Positions 55,151 through 64,000 of a stretch of 64,000 nt of DNA are shown in pieces (the first letter of the stretch is position 1; each line of letters begins with the position of its first letter). The position numbers and the translations under genes were made by a program. The DNA comes from Homalodisca vitripennis. Taxonomy: Eukaryota > Arthropoda > Insecta > Hemiptera > Cicadellidae. Below the pieces are notes generated by a model that was not told the origin of the DNA, made no database searches, and was given only the letters and a program-made list of their open reading frames with translations. The DNA is taken from positions 119,355,001 to 119,419,000 of the forward strand of contig NC_060213.1 in the NCBI RefSeq assembly GCF_021130785.1, read 5' to 3'.

Positions 55151-56946
55151 ATGGCAAGGAGACCAAGAAGACCTAATACTGTGTTCAAAAAAAGAAGAAA
55201 TGTAGGTATTCCTAAAGCTAACTTACCTTTACCTCCTCAACCAAGTGACAACCTAATTCAAAGTAGGCCTAACACATTGGTTAGTCCTAGGACCTAGCAC
55301 ATCTCAGTTACAGGTTGTTGATGAACTCGAACCAAACAAAGTACTTCTGAAAAGAAGATTGGTGATCTGGATGATGTATATAGCATGTACAGTGATTCTA
55401 ATGTAAATAGTGTAAATATAGTTTTTAGATTTATCTTTATTGTGTGACGCTTTAGCTCAGTCTGTGGATTGTTCGCTTTGTGGCGAATCGGGGATCGAAG
55501 TACGATTAGTTAGTAGCATTGGTTTTGGCCTCAAACCTTGAAATATTTTGTAAAAATTGTTCAAAACAAGCATGATTTCAAATCATCCAAAAAGCTGAAC
55601 AATTCCAAGCATGTATGAGAGTAATGTTCGATTGGTGTATGGCCTTCGCTCCATTGGCAAAGGTCATAAATCTGCGCAAACTCTACTCTACTTGGAATAA
55701 TGAATTTGCCCCCTCCGCCCACACATTTTGAGTCTTATAACGATGTTTTGGGCTCAGTAGCAGAAGATATTTGTTTTCAGAGCATGAAAGATGCAGTGGA
55801 GGAAGCTGTAGTTGTAAATAATGGGATTCGAGACTTGGCAGTGGCTCTCGACGGGACATGGCAAAAAGAAAGGCCACACATCTCTCAATGGAGTTGTTTA
55901 CTGCCACCAGCTTTGACACTGGCAAGGTAATTGACTGTTTCAATACTGTCCAAATATTGTAAATGCCCCAACAAAGAACAGCATAGCCATCAATGCACTG
56001 CAAACTATAAAGGCTCCAGTGGAGGTGCAGGGGCAGTAGAAATTTTTAATCGGTCCAAAAGTGCGTATAACGTACGTTATACTGAGTACCCTTGGAGATG
56101 GGGATTCTAAGGGGTTTGCTGCCGTGAAAGAAATGAATCCCTATGGCCCAGACTGTGAAATCAGCAAATTAGAATGTCTGGGACATGTACAGAAAAGGAT
56201 GGGTACTAGATTAAGAAAAATTGAAAAATGAAAAACAAACATTTGAAACTTAGTGACGGTAAAGGTTTGGGTGGCAAAAATAGGCTATCTAATGCTGTCA
56301 TTGACAGATTTCAGACCTATTATGGCCTAGCCATAAGGAGAAACACTGACAATGTACAGAATATGGTAAAAGACATTTGGGCCATGTACTATCACAAGCT
56401 GTCTACTGATGATGACCCACACCATGGACTATGCCCTAAGAGTGAAACTAGTTGGTGCGGCTACCAAAAGTCTATTATAGGAAATAAAAACTTATTCCCA
56501 TAAAGAATAGTGTACCAACCTGCATTATGGAGTTTATCAAACCTGTGTTTAAAAAGCCTAACAGATAAAGAGTTGTTGAAGAAATGTCTGCACGGAAGAC
56601 CCCAGAACCCGAATGAAAGCGTGAACGCTTGTGATTTGGGTCGAGGTTGCCGAAAACCGGGTTTGTCGGACTGAAAACTCTACATTTTGGAGTTTATGAT
56701 GCTGTGTCATCTTTCAACGATGGAAACATCACTAAGTGCAAAGTCATAAGTAAGCTAGGCATGGACATAGGGAAACACACCATCAACAGCATGAAGAAAA
56801 TGGATGAACTCCGAATACAAGCTTCTAAACGGAACTCGTCTGAAATGAAAAAACAAGCAAGGCAGAAGAAAAGACAGATCAAGAGAAGGTTGGAGGACAC
56901 TGAAGAAGATCCTGATGATCCAAGCTATGGAGCTGGCCTGTTTTAG
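55151..56946 (+). pseudogene. Mutator-like transposase, broken (copy 2)
   Basis: The ATG at 55151 starts MARRPRRPNTVFKKRR (basic, likely nuclear). Through shifts it reads LDLSLLCDALAQSVDCSLCG (55429), GLRSIGKGHKSAQTL (55640), then LAVALDGTWQKR (55841; first Asp), KVIDCSILSKYCKCPNKEQH (55927), LGDGDSKGFAAV (56092; second Asp) and LECLGHVQKRMGTRLR (56172). It continues GLGGKNRLSNAVIDRFQTYY (56263), HHGLCPKSETSWCGYQK (56421) and the charged tail EEDPDDPSYGAGLF with a stop at 56944-56946. It is better preserved than copy 1, with long intact stretches (for example 56647-56946), but still has several stops. Confidence 0.8.
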
Positions 56947-57023
56947 GATGCCAAAGGTACTGTAAATAAATATTTTGTGTTTCTTCTCTTTTATCTCAGT
57001 TTTCCGAAAACTATGTTTTTACA

Positions 57024-57343
57024 AACTTGGTGCACAGTTTTTCTCAGGAACTACTGCATATAATTGAACCAAATTTTTACCACTTATTCCTAACATACTA
57101 AAGCACACTTTAACACAGGAAAATAAGCATTATCTCTTTTTGTTCCAAATTTATAAAATAAAACAACACGTTATATTTAAGAAAAATATAAGTAAATTTT
57201 AAAATTTAATTAAATAAATTTTATTAGTGGCTTTATTTTAAATCCTTGTGTTAAAGTGTACTTTCATATGTAAAGAATATATGGTAAAAATTTGGCTCAA
57301 ATATCTCCAGTAGTTACTGAAAAAACTGTGCACAAAATATTCA
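57024..57343. repeat. Long imperfect hairpin in the MULE copy 2 tail
   Basis: The arm at about 57024-57122 (GTGCACAGTTTTTCTCAG..., CCAAATTTTTACCA..., GCACACTTTAACACA) is complementary to 57243-57343, with a loop of about 120 bases that is almost pure A/T. I judge the arms to match at roughly three bases in four. Confidence 0.8.
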
Positions 57344-57381
57344 CAGTTACCATGGAAATAATACAACATTAGTGCTCCCCT

Positions 57382-59240
57382 AAGACGCTTAAAAGCGTTA
57401 TTACGAGAGATCGTTTGATAAATGTTCAAATAACCCACGTCAGCAGTGGAATGTAATTAACAAATTGAGTGGGCTAGTCCCAGCGATGAAATCTGTTGAC
57501 AAAACATTAACACTAGAGACAGGCAGTGAACTGACAAGAAATCATCAACTAATTGTGGACGAATTGTTTTTTATTAGTGGAGCTACTGATCTAGCTGCCT
57601 CACTTGAGCAACCAAATGAGCACCAAAGACTTGATCTCGTAGTTCAGGACATAGTAGCCTCCTCATTCCATTTTTTGGCTTCCTGTAGCAGGAAATGAAT
57701 TAGTAAAATTGTTAAACTCGATATATGGAAATAAGGCACCTGGTGCTGATTCTATCTCTAGTTTCATAGTAGAAAATATCTCATCACACATAATTCCAGT
57801 TCTAACTCCATAAGGGTTTGAGTGAAGGGGTGTTTCCTGAGAAAATAAAAATTGCCAAAATTGTGCCTGTGTTTAAGAAAGGACAAAGTACGTCCGTCGA
57901 AAACTATAGCACAATATCAGTACTTTCAGTTTTCTCAAAATTAATATGAAAAATCGTTAAATCAATAAGTATGCCATTTTTAGACCATTATAACTTTATA
58001 GCTTCAATACAATTTGGTTTTAGAGAAGGAATGAACACGGAAATGGCTTTACAAAATTTTATATCACGAATTCAATTAAATTTAAATAATCCAAAAAGCT
58101 CCAAAGCTTTGGATTTGTTTTTGGATATAAGCAAGGCCTTTGACACAGTCACCCATGAGCAGTCACTAAAAAAGCTGGATAGGGCGGGAGTGCGTGGTGT
58201 AGCTCATGAGTGGTTCAGATCATACCTCCGTGAGCGAAAACAGTTTGTGTGTATTGGTGGCTATGAAAGCTCGATTAGCACAATTATGTCTAGGATCTGT
58301 TTTGGGTCCCATATTATTTTTAATTTTTATCAATGATCTTTATAGAGGCCCCTTTTATGGTAAACTGACTGGGTTCGCTGATGATACAGCTTTATCTTAT
58401 AGTGCCCCAACTAAACGACTTCTGTGGAATTATATACAACAGGATTTATAATATCTTCGATTATGGTTTAGTAACAATGGACTTGCATTAAATGCTCAGA
58501 AATCACTATATATAAATTTTTTATTAACTCAAACTTTCAATTAAGATGAACCTTTAAAGTACTATAATTTGAGTTGTCAACAGAATCAATGTGATTGTGT
58601 CACCCTTACTCAGGGCAACACTGTGAAGTACTTGGGACTCCACATTGATGAAAACCTTCTTTGGAAAGTACATGTAAAAACAATTAGAACATATTTACTT
58701 TTATTTCTTAGATAATTTTATTTTATTAGACAACTTTGTCATGACGATGTATTAATAAAAATGTATTATGCATTTGTTCATTCTAAATTAAACTATGGTC
58801 TGTCATGCTGGAGCAGTACATTTAAATCACATTGCAAGAAAATTACAAGTATTAAACAATCATTCATCAGAACTATTTTTTGGAAAAATAGACGTGAACA
58901 TGCTTTTCCATAGTTTTTTAAGATAAAAATACTTCCAAAGCCTCATCTATATATTTTTAAAGTGTTATGGTTATTTTTCCAAATTAGTGGTAATCCAGGA
59001 GTCACTGTTGACATGGAGGATAGATATATTACCAGGCAGATCGGCATGATCAGACCATCGAGAGTAAATAGCTCATTGCTGCAGAAGTCTTTTATATCCC
59101 TCGGACCAAAGTTTTACAATAGTTTACCTATTTACATGAAAAATTCACCAACAATGAAAAGCCTAAAAATCTGTGTCAAGGATTGGCTCTTGAATCATGA
59201 TAGTAATCAATTGGAACAATTATTTGCTGTATTAAACTAG
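57382..59240 (+). pseudogene. LINE reverse transcriptase and C-terminus (3' part of ORF2), broken
   Basis: After the insertion the linker resumes as KRYYERSFDKCSNNPRQQWN and VINKLSGLVP (57393-57480). RT blocks follow: GNKAPGADSISS (57730), KIAKIVPVFKKGQ (57848), FGFREGMNTEMAL (58013), LFLDISKAFDTVTHE (58117; motif A, catalytic Asp), a shifted GSVLGPILFLIFINDL (58290-58345), and TGFADDTALSY (58370; F-A-D-D catalytic pair). Next come KYLGLHIDENLLW (58629), YYAFVHSKLNYGLSCW (58767), and the C-terminal block SSLLQKSFISLGPKFYNSLP with a stop at 59238-59240. Stops and shifts near 57810, 57950, 58290 and 58450 onward inactivate it. Confidence 0.88.
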
Positions 59241-59345
59241 TTACTAATTACATTTTTCTTAAACACCAAACAATAATAATAATAATAACCAAACAAATAA
59301 GATATGTTCCTCTAAAGAATAAGTAAAAAATATATGTAAAAAAAT

Positions 59346-59482
59346 AAAGTTATAAACCTATTTACTTTTGCGTAAATTATTTTAGCCTCAAAAGTAGTTG
59401 CCTCAAGAGAGATGCGATCGAATAGATACGGTAATAATATTACATGTGATAGCATATGTTTTCATATTGGATGTGTGGATAT
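59346..59482. other. Short spacer
   Basis: No feature recognised between the LINE tail and the TG microsatellite. Confidence 0.5.
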
Positions 59483-59490
59483 GTGTTGTG

Positions 59491-59549
<59 letters not shown>

Positions 59550-59572
59550 GGTGTGTGTTGGTGTTCGTGCGT
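59483..59572. repeat. (TG)n microsatellite
   Basis: About 60 bases of uninterrupted TG (59490-59548), then a variant GGTGTGTTGGTG tail. Val/Cys and His/Thr frames across it are artefacts. Confidence 0.95.
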
Positions 59573-60051
59573 GTTTGTCTAGGTTAACAGGAGACAACGA
59601 TAAAATTCTAAATCGAAAATATAAAATACTGGTGACTCCCACGCAAAAACAGAAGAATTTATCTTATCTTGCGTGTGTATTTATTCTCTCAGCAGTTCTG
59701 CAGCAGCTTATATTTCTGTTTCGTTTAATAATTTCCTATTATAACATTGTTTTCAATAATAGAAAAACACATCCTAATTAGTTAACACTTTATTTTTATC
59801 AAACACTAGGAATAGAAGTACAATATTGTTGTTGTTTTGTTACAATTAATTGATTGTGAAGAGAGAATAAACGTTTCATTTCATTTCATTTCAGTTGTTA
59901 CACGAACCAACTTCAAATTAAGCCTCTTTTACTTTTCTAAATGTTAACGTAAAACCAATCGAAGCAACGTTAGAGAATAATCTCGACTGCTAAGATTGAA
60001 GTGGGGTCGGATGTAACGTCGAATGTATCGCTTCAAACAGCGGCTTTCAGT
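59573..60051. other. No gene seen
   Basis: A CATTTCATTT-type run lies at 59875-59895 just after AATAAACG, which looks like a short poly-A-linked or LINE-like tail. Nothing else was recognised. Confidence 0.35.
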
Positions 60052-60221
60052 CACTTTTGAGTAACATATTATTACATTTAAGTATTTATGAAAAATTTCA
60101 CCACAATCGTCCATAAAAGTTTTATGTGATCGCATAAATAATATCCATGATTGACTTTAATACTTAAAAGGACACGCCGGTTATTCGACGCTGTCCCACC
60201 TCAAGAAGCGGATACATTTCA
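60052..60221 (+). repeat. 170-bp direct repeat, copy A
   Basis: CACTTTTGAGTAACATATTA ... GCGGATACATTTCA recurs at 61010-61179 with about five single-base differences. The spacing is exactly 958 bases throughout, so there are no indels between the copies. Confidence 0.95.
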
Positions 60222-60239
60222 TATACAGTGTAGCGACAG

Positions 60240-60350
60240 GATTGGTGGCCTGATGGATTGTTCGGTGGCCGCAGCCAATCACGTGGGGGATTAGTGGCGA
60301 CCACACGTCTGTCTGTCTGTCTGTACTCAGTTGATATCCCCGGATTTACT
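60240..60350. promoter_or_regulatory. Possible promoter-like patch (CCAAT and E-box)
   Basis: A G+C-richer block just after repeat copy A contains AGCCAATCACGTGGGGGATT, a CCAAT box next to the palindromic E-box CACGTG (60279-60284), then a TCTG microsatellite. It lies about 1.5 kb upstream of the receptor exon on the same strand. A link to that gene is speculation. Confidence 0.2.
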
Positions 60351-61009
60351 GACAGAGATATACGTAGCGAATGGTTTATTCTTTATATCAGTTGTCGACT
60401 CTAACAATAGTCAAGATAGGAATGAGAACAAATATTTAAAATTTGACAAACTGTTTAATACTGAATCTGGCTAAAAACTAAATGTAAACATTACTTTAAG
60501 AACATCTATAAAATATTTAATTTTAATATTCTGCAAATCTAAAACTGCTTGTTTAAAAATTATTACTAGTAGTCTGTTACGGATTACGTTTACAATTAAT
60601 TAACTATCCATACCTCTGGAAAATGTATAAGTTGGCCACGGCTTCTCACATAATTGGCACTGAGTAACATAGACATCATAGACATATACTTTTTAAATGG
60701 CAGATCAAACACTCTTAAGTGAACACTCTTGGTTACTGGAAGGTACTCCTATGATCTGATTCATCTAAGAATAGCTTTAGTTCAAATATCAATGTTGTCG
60801 GGGTCCTGAACTCGGAGAGGAAAAGAGATTTTATGACCACCAAGAGTATAAGTCAGATTCCTATGTAACATTGCATAATATTTAATTAAACAGCTCAAAC
60901 TATATCAGTAACAAATACCAGCGGTGAGGAGTACTACTCGGTGTTCATACTGAAAGCACTTATTATATAACACGCTTGAGCTCTATGATAATTTTGAAAC
61001 GAAAAGAGG
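60351..61009. other. Spacer between the direct repeats
   Basis: No coding frame and no polyprotein remains, which argues against a retrotransposon body. Confidence 0.5.
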
Positions 61010-61179
61010 CACTTTTGAGTAACATATTATTAAATTTAAGTATTTATGAAAAATTTCACCACAATCGTACATAACAGTTTTATGTGATCGCATAAATAAT
61101 ATCCATGATTGACTTTAATACTTAAAAGGACACGCCGGTTAATCGACGCTGTCCCACCTCAAGAAGCGGATACATTTCA
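61010..61179 (+). repeat. 170-bp direct repeat, copy B
   Basis: Second copy of 60052-60221. The block GTGATCGCATAAATAATATC and the end CCACCTCAAGAAGCGGATAC are identical in both. Confidence 0.95.
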
Positions 61180-61759
61180 ATTCTCGTAACGTTGTGTTGA
61201 ATATTTTATAACATATAACGATGTAAAACCATATTATCCTTTCAGTCTTGTATAATTTTATATGCTCGTGATAGAAGACAATATTATCATACACGTTTTA
61301 CAACAAATGTTAGCCTAGACATACATGTAAGTCAATTAATTACCTATTGTGTGCCTTATATTCCCTTACAGCAAACATGTATGATATGTTTGTTTAGTTT
61401 TATGAGTAAGTGATATTAGGCAATATAACTATACACTACATACTGAAGATCAGCCTGGACAGGCACAAAAACCCATTATCTTTTTTTTTTTACTTCATAT
61501 TCCCCTTGCAGCAAAGATGTATAATGTATTATTTTGGTCTCGGTTTTTTATGTTGTGCGTGTAAGAGATATAAGACCTAAGATTATTAAATTAATCAAGT
61601 GTTTTAAATACATGAGGTTATAGTATATATATCGCAAAACGTCTGTTTCTATTATTTGTCTAGAAGAATACAACCACATTGTATGACGTAAAAGAAAGAA
61701 AATGTCTTCTTGTTTCGTCAACGTATGAGATCTGGTTTATAAATGTTTCTATATATCAG
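61180..61759 (+). other. Intronic or upstream sequence ending in a splice acceptor
   Basis: No gene. The last bases (TTTCTATATATCAG) form a usable 3' splice site directly before the receptor exon. A T10 run lies near 61482-61491. Confidence 0.6.
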
Positions 61760-62020
61760 ACCCTTGGCCGGTGAAGCTCGCGGTGGAAATACGAGGTGAA
61801 TTGATACTCGGAGAACTCATGATGGTTCACGAACGAGAAGACTCGGTCACCTGCGGCCCCATCATGCCTCAGGGTGGTATCCAGGCCTTGGAGACCATGC
61901 TGTACACCTTGGACGTTGTTAACAACATGCCTGATGCTCCCTTCACCCTGGGGGACCACATACTGGATGACTGTGACAAGGATACTTACCGGCTCGAAAT
62001 GGCGGTAGACTTCATCAACG
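61760..62020 (+). CDS. Internal exon of a metabotropic-glutamate-type class C receptor (ligand-binding domain)
   Basis: The exon is bounded by acceptor TATATATCAG|AC and donor AACG|GTGAGT. It is 261 bp, phase 1 at both ends, so it could be skipped without a frameshift. It encodes PWPVKLAVEIRGELILGELM, MVHEREDSVTCGPIMPQGG, IQALETMLYTLDVVNN and LGDHILDDCDKDTYRLEMAV. These match the first lobe of the venus-flytrap domain of mGluR-family receptors, where relatives read G-D-x-x-L-G-G-L-F-P-V-H, C-G-x-I...G-I-Q-x-x-E-A-M-L and L-G-x-x-I-x-D-x-C-x-x-D-T-Y-x-L-E. In the family this receptor sits in the plasma membrane, binds an amino-acid ligand and signals through G proteins. The wording CGPIMPQGG is closer to the divergent insect mangetout-like type than to classical mGluR, but that is a guess from memory. 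It has higher G+C than its surroundings and no disabling change. Other exons were not found in the window. Confidence 0.93.
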
Positions 62021-62291
62021 GTGAGTAACCCTCTCCTTACATTACTTTGGTTATGCATCTGTTTTACGAAATTATGTGAGAACGTTCATACTCAATTTTA
62101 TCGTGTCCATATTTTGTAAGAATTTGTGCTTAGTTATTGAAGAAATTATATCACTTTGTATATTTCACGTCAACCAACAGTTAATAATTTATGATGCAAT
62201 GTAAATCATTTTGTCAAGTAAATATAACGGCGTTAGCCATAGGGAGAAGGGCTAATTTTATGTAAATGGTGTGTTTATCTCTATTTCACCT
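62021..62291 (+). other. Start of the downstream intron of the receptor gene
   Basis: Begins GTGAGTAACC. AT-rich, no other feature before the piggyBac end at 62292. Confidence 0.7.
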
Positions 62292-63790
62292 TTAACCCTG
62301 CGCTACTCGCGTGATGTTTTGTTACGCCAATACTCGCATGGGCTACAGTTGTAGCCCACGACTTTTTTTTTGTACAGTGACATTTAACTTTACCACTGTT
62401 TTAGATATTTTTTTATTATTTCCAACACATATTCTTACTTAAATTAATATTTCAATGTATTTACACAACAACAATTTTTGAATAAAAAAATAAAATTGTA
62501 AAGTTACGTTATTTTTGTATTTTTGCTGGTTTGAAAATTGCCTATCTTTAAGGTCGTAAAACTTAAAAAAAGTTCAGGACATGAATGATGGAAAAATACT
62601 TCACTTATAAACATGTTTATTACAAAATCAATAAAATATATAAAATTAGTTTTAAATTGCTTATTGACATAAAAGTCAATATCTTACCATTAATATGTAC
62701 ATTTCTGAATCTTTTTCATTTTACAAAAAACTCTTGAATTTCCATTATAAGGTTCATTTGTTGTAGACTATAACATAAAACTCTTCATTCACTGCTGAGA
62801 CAGGAATGAAAAACAAGCGAAGAGTGGTCAGGGCAAATCTTGTAACCACATTTGTCACAGCATTTCCGTGTAGATTTATCACGTGCTCTACCACATAAAT
62901 AGCAACGGCCTACTCTGTTGTCTTGTGGGATAGGTTGGCGTCTAGGTTCTTCTATTCCCAAAATTCGCCTAGCGCTCTTTCATTTGTGGGTAACACTGAG
63001 GATTCCAAGCGTTTTCTGATCTGGGGATGAATAAGTTCCCAAGCAAGATGGTCTAGAAATTCTCTTCTAGGCATTGAAGTGTCCATATTGTTGAGAACTT
63101 GTAGATGCGTGAAGCTTTTATTGCTGCATTATTCACAAGCCCAAAAAAATTACCATAGGCCAGCGCTTGGTGTTTCTTGATACATCATACTTAGCACACA
63201 TTTGGTCAACTACATCGACTCCAACTTTTTGTACGATTGTAGAATGTAACTATTTCTGGCTTTTTCAAATCCCCACTGTCTAGATCAATGGTTTTGGTCA
63301 CTGTGCATTTTCGAGAGTAGGACGACTGCCTTATTTTTCTTCGGGCAATAAGATACAAGTCTTTTTTTGTGGTGTGCAAATATTGAGGAATATAATTGTC
63401 AACATTTATTTACCTTAAGATTTTCGGGTATGCCAATTCTGTTAGACCTCATCGTACCAACAATAGTCAACTGTTTTTCTTCAAATAATGTTTTCAGCCA
63501 AAGGTATTGAAGTAATCCAGTTGTCCATTGTAATATTCCGAATTTATTCCTGCAACTAGCTCACAAATTCGAATTGTTACGTCCTCTGCAGACTGTGACA
63601 CATTGAAAGGTCCTGGAGGCTGCTTAGCCACATAAACTTCTAAATTACACACATACATCGATTTTGAACAAACTAAGGCAAAAACCTTGATCCCATATTT
63701 TCCTGGTTTACTTGGAATTTAAATCTTGAATTGGCAGTTGCCTCTAAACTTCAACAATTGTTCGTCAACAGTGCAATACTCACTGGTGTG
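62292..63790 (-). mobile_element. piggyBac-like element 2, 3' portion, in the receptor intron
   Basis: TTAACCCTGCGCTACTCGCG at 62292-62311 is a classical piggyBac end (TTAA target, then CCC and a CG-rich terminal repeat). Just inside is a perfect hairpin with arms TGGGCTACA and TGTAGCCCA (62339-62347 and 62350-62358). The transposase remnant runs on the minus strand toward this end, as expected for the 3' side. The element is cut off near 63790 by unrelated GC-rich palindromic DNA, so the 5' half is missing or lies elsewhere. Confidence 0.88.
62785..63790 (-). pseudogene. piggyBac-like transposase, C-terminal half, broken (element 2)
   Basis: On the minus strand: HTSEYCTVDEQLLKFRGNC at about 63735-63790 (first catalytic Asp block), KPGKYGIKVFALVCSKSMYV, ITMDNWITSIPLAENI at about 63490-63540 (second Asp block), GTMRSNRIGIP, SGVDVVDQMCAKYDVSRNTK near 63160-63230 (third Asp block), a helical region with RRILGIEEPRRQ, then a zinc-binding tail CYLCGR...CCDKCGYKICPDH near 62820-62910 and a stop at 62785-62787. 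Single-base shifts and stops occur between most blocks. The N-terminal third is absent at the 63790 junction. It is a different subfamily from the transposase at 47459-49408, judged by the block wording and opposite orientation. Confidence 0.88.
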
Positions 63791-64000
63791 AAGGGTGCGC
63801 CTGAATTAGCACCCCCTGGACATAGCACCCCCTCGCTACTGACGTCATTTTGACGTCACGAAAGGGGGTGCTAAATCAGCACAGTGGCCGTGTCCAGGCC
63901 CTGAATAAGCACCCCCTTCGAATACGGGGGTCCTAATTCAGCGCCTTGACCGTGTTCATGTGCTGATTTAGCACCCCCTTCGAATAGGGGGTCCTAATTC
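63791..64000. repeat. GC-rich palindromic repeat at the window edge
   Basis: GCACCCCCTTCGAATA occurs at 63909 and 63971 (offset 62), each followed by GGGGG(T)CCTAATTC, forming C5/G5 hairpins. Related pieces AATTAGCACCCCCT and AGGGGGTGCTAAATCAGCAC are arranged head to head near 63813-63880. Two perfect TGACGTCA palindromes lie at 63840-63847 and 63851-63858. The repeat runs off the window, so its type (MITE or satellite) is open. Confidence 0.8.

Larger units (their letters stand above)
54758..57381 (+). mobile_element. Mutator-like (MULE) transposon, copy 2, nested in the LINE
   Basis: The left end AGGGGAGCAC (54758-54767) is matched by the reverse complement of the right end (57372-57381). 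It is the same family as 15222-17892: same first eight bases, similar length (2,624 bp) and a related gene. It sits between the endonuclease linker and the RT of a LINE whose two halves rejoin in order. No clean target-site duplication could be read. Confidence 0.8.
53757..59345 (+). mobile_element. Non-LTR retrotransposon (LINE), interrupted by a Mutator-like element
   Basis: Endonuclease sequence (about 53780-54440) and a linker run to 54757, a 2.6-kb Mutator-like insertion follows (54758-57381), and the LINE then resumes with linker, reverse transcriptase and C-terminal region to a stop at 59238-59240. Order and spacing match an APE-endonuclease plus RT polyprotein of the jockey/CR1-type supergroup. 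The 3' end is A-rich with an (AAT)n-like run near 59270-59290 and AAAATAAAG near 59340. No ORF1 was recognised. Confidence 0.85.

Noticed and set aside
55447..55495. tRNA-like A-box stretch (TAGCTCAGT)
   Set aside because: It is coding sequence of the Mutator-like transposase (SLLCDALAQSVDC) and does not fold as a cloverleaf by eye.
60052..61179. LTR retrotransposon with 170-bp LTRs (TG...CA ends can be drawn)
   Set aside because: No gag or pol between the copies, no matching target duplication, and the similarity extends beyond the would-be TG start.

Overview
The window looks like AT-rich, repeat-dense genomic DNA of an arthropod, most likely an insect with a large, transposon-rich genome. 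This rests on three things: a GT-AG bounded exon of a metabotropic-glutamate-type receptor, animal-type transposons from at least six superfamilies (hAT, mariner/Tc1, Mutator-like, Helitron, piggyBac, non-LTR LINE), and long stretches with no coding signal. The order of insect is inference. No bacterial operon, CRISPR array, rRNA or recognisable tRNA was seen.

Layout. 1-2108 holds the 5' part of a minus-strand hAT-like element. 3031-4515 is a complete but dead mariner-like element with both inverted termini. 4518-15221 is mostly unannotatable DNA with a 293-bp tandem duplication, a (A C15)6 minisatellite and a 114-bp triplication. 15222-17892 is a degenerate Mutator-like element with termini. 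19108-22447 has two GA-rich tracts around a minus-strand LINE reverse-transcriptase remnant. 22448-33059 is a gene desert with one TA microsatellite. 33060-34830 is a 22-copy array of 77/83-bp units beside a CpG-containing, promoter-like patch. 37065-37600 is a 39-bp array, followed by a minus-strand LINE 3' remnant. 40834-41748 is five near-identical 183-bp units that keep one frame open. 44520-46799 is a Helitron with intact ends whose coding segments are in shuffled order. 47459-49408 is a frameshifted piggyBac transposase. 53757-59345 is a LINE split by a second Mutator-like element (54758-57381). 61760-62020 is the one confident host exon. 62292 to about 63790 is a second, minus-strand piggyBac remnant, and the window ends in a GC-rich palindromic repeat.

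How it fits together. The only host gene supported is the plus-strand receptor gene. Much of the window may be its upstream region or introns, filled by layers of transposons, but no other exon could be confirmed. Nearly all transposase and polymerase frames are broken by stops or single-base shifts, so none looks able to act as annotated. Some breaks could be consensus indels: the two copies of the 7086-7668 duplication appear to differ mainly by one- or two-base indels.
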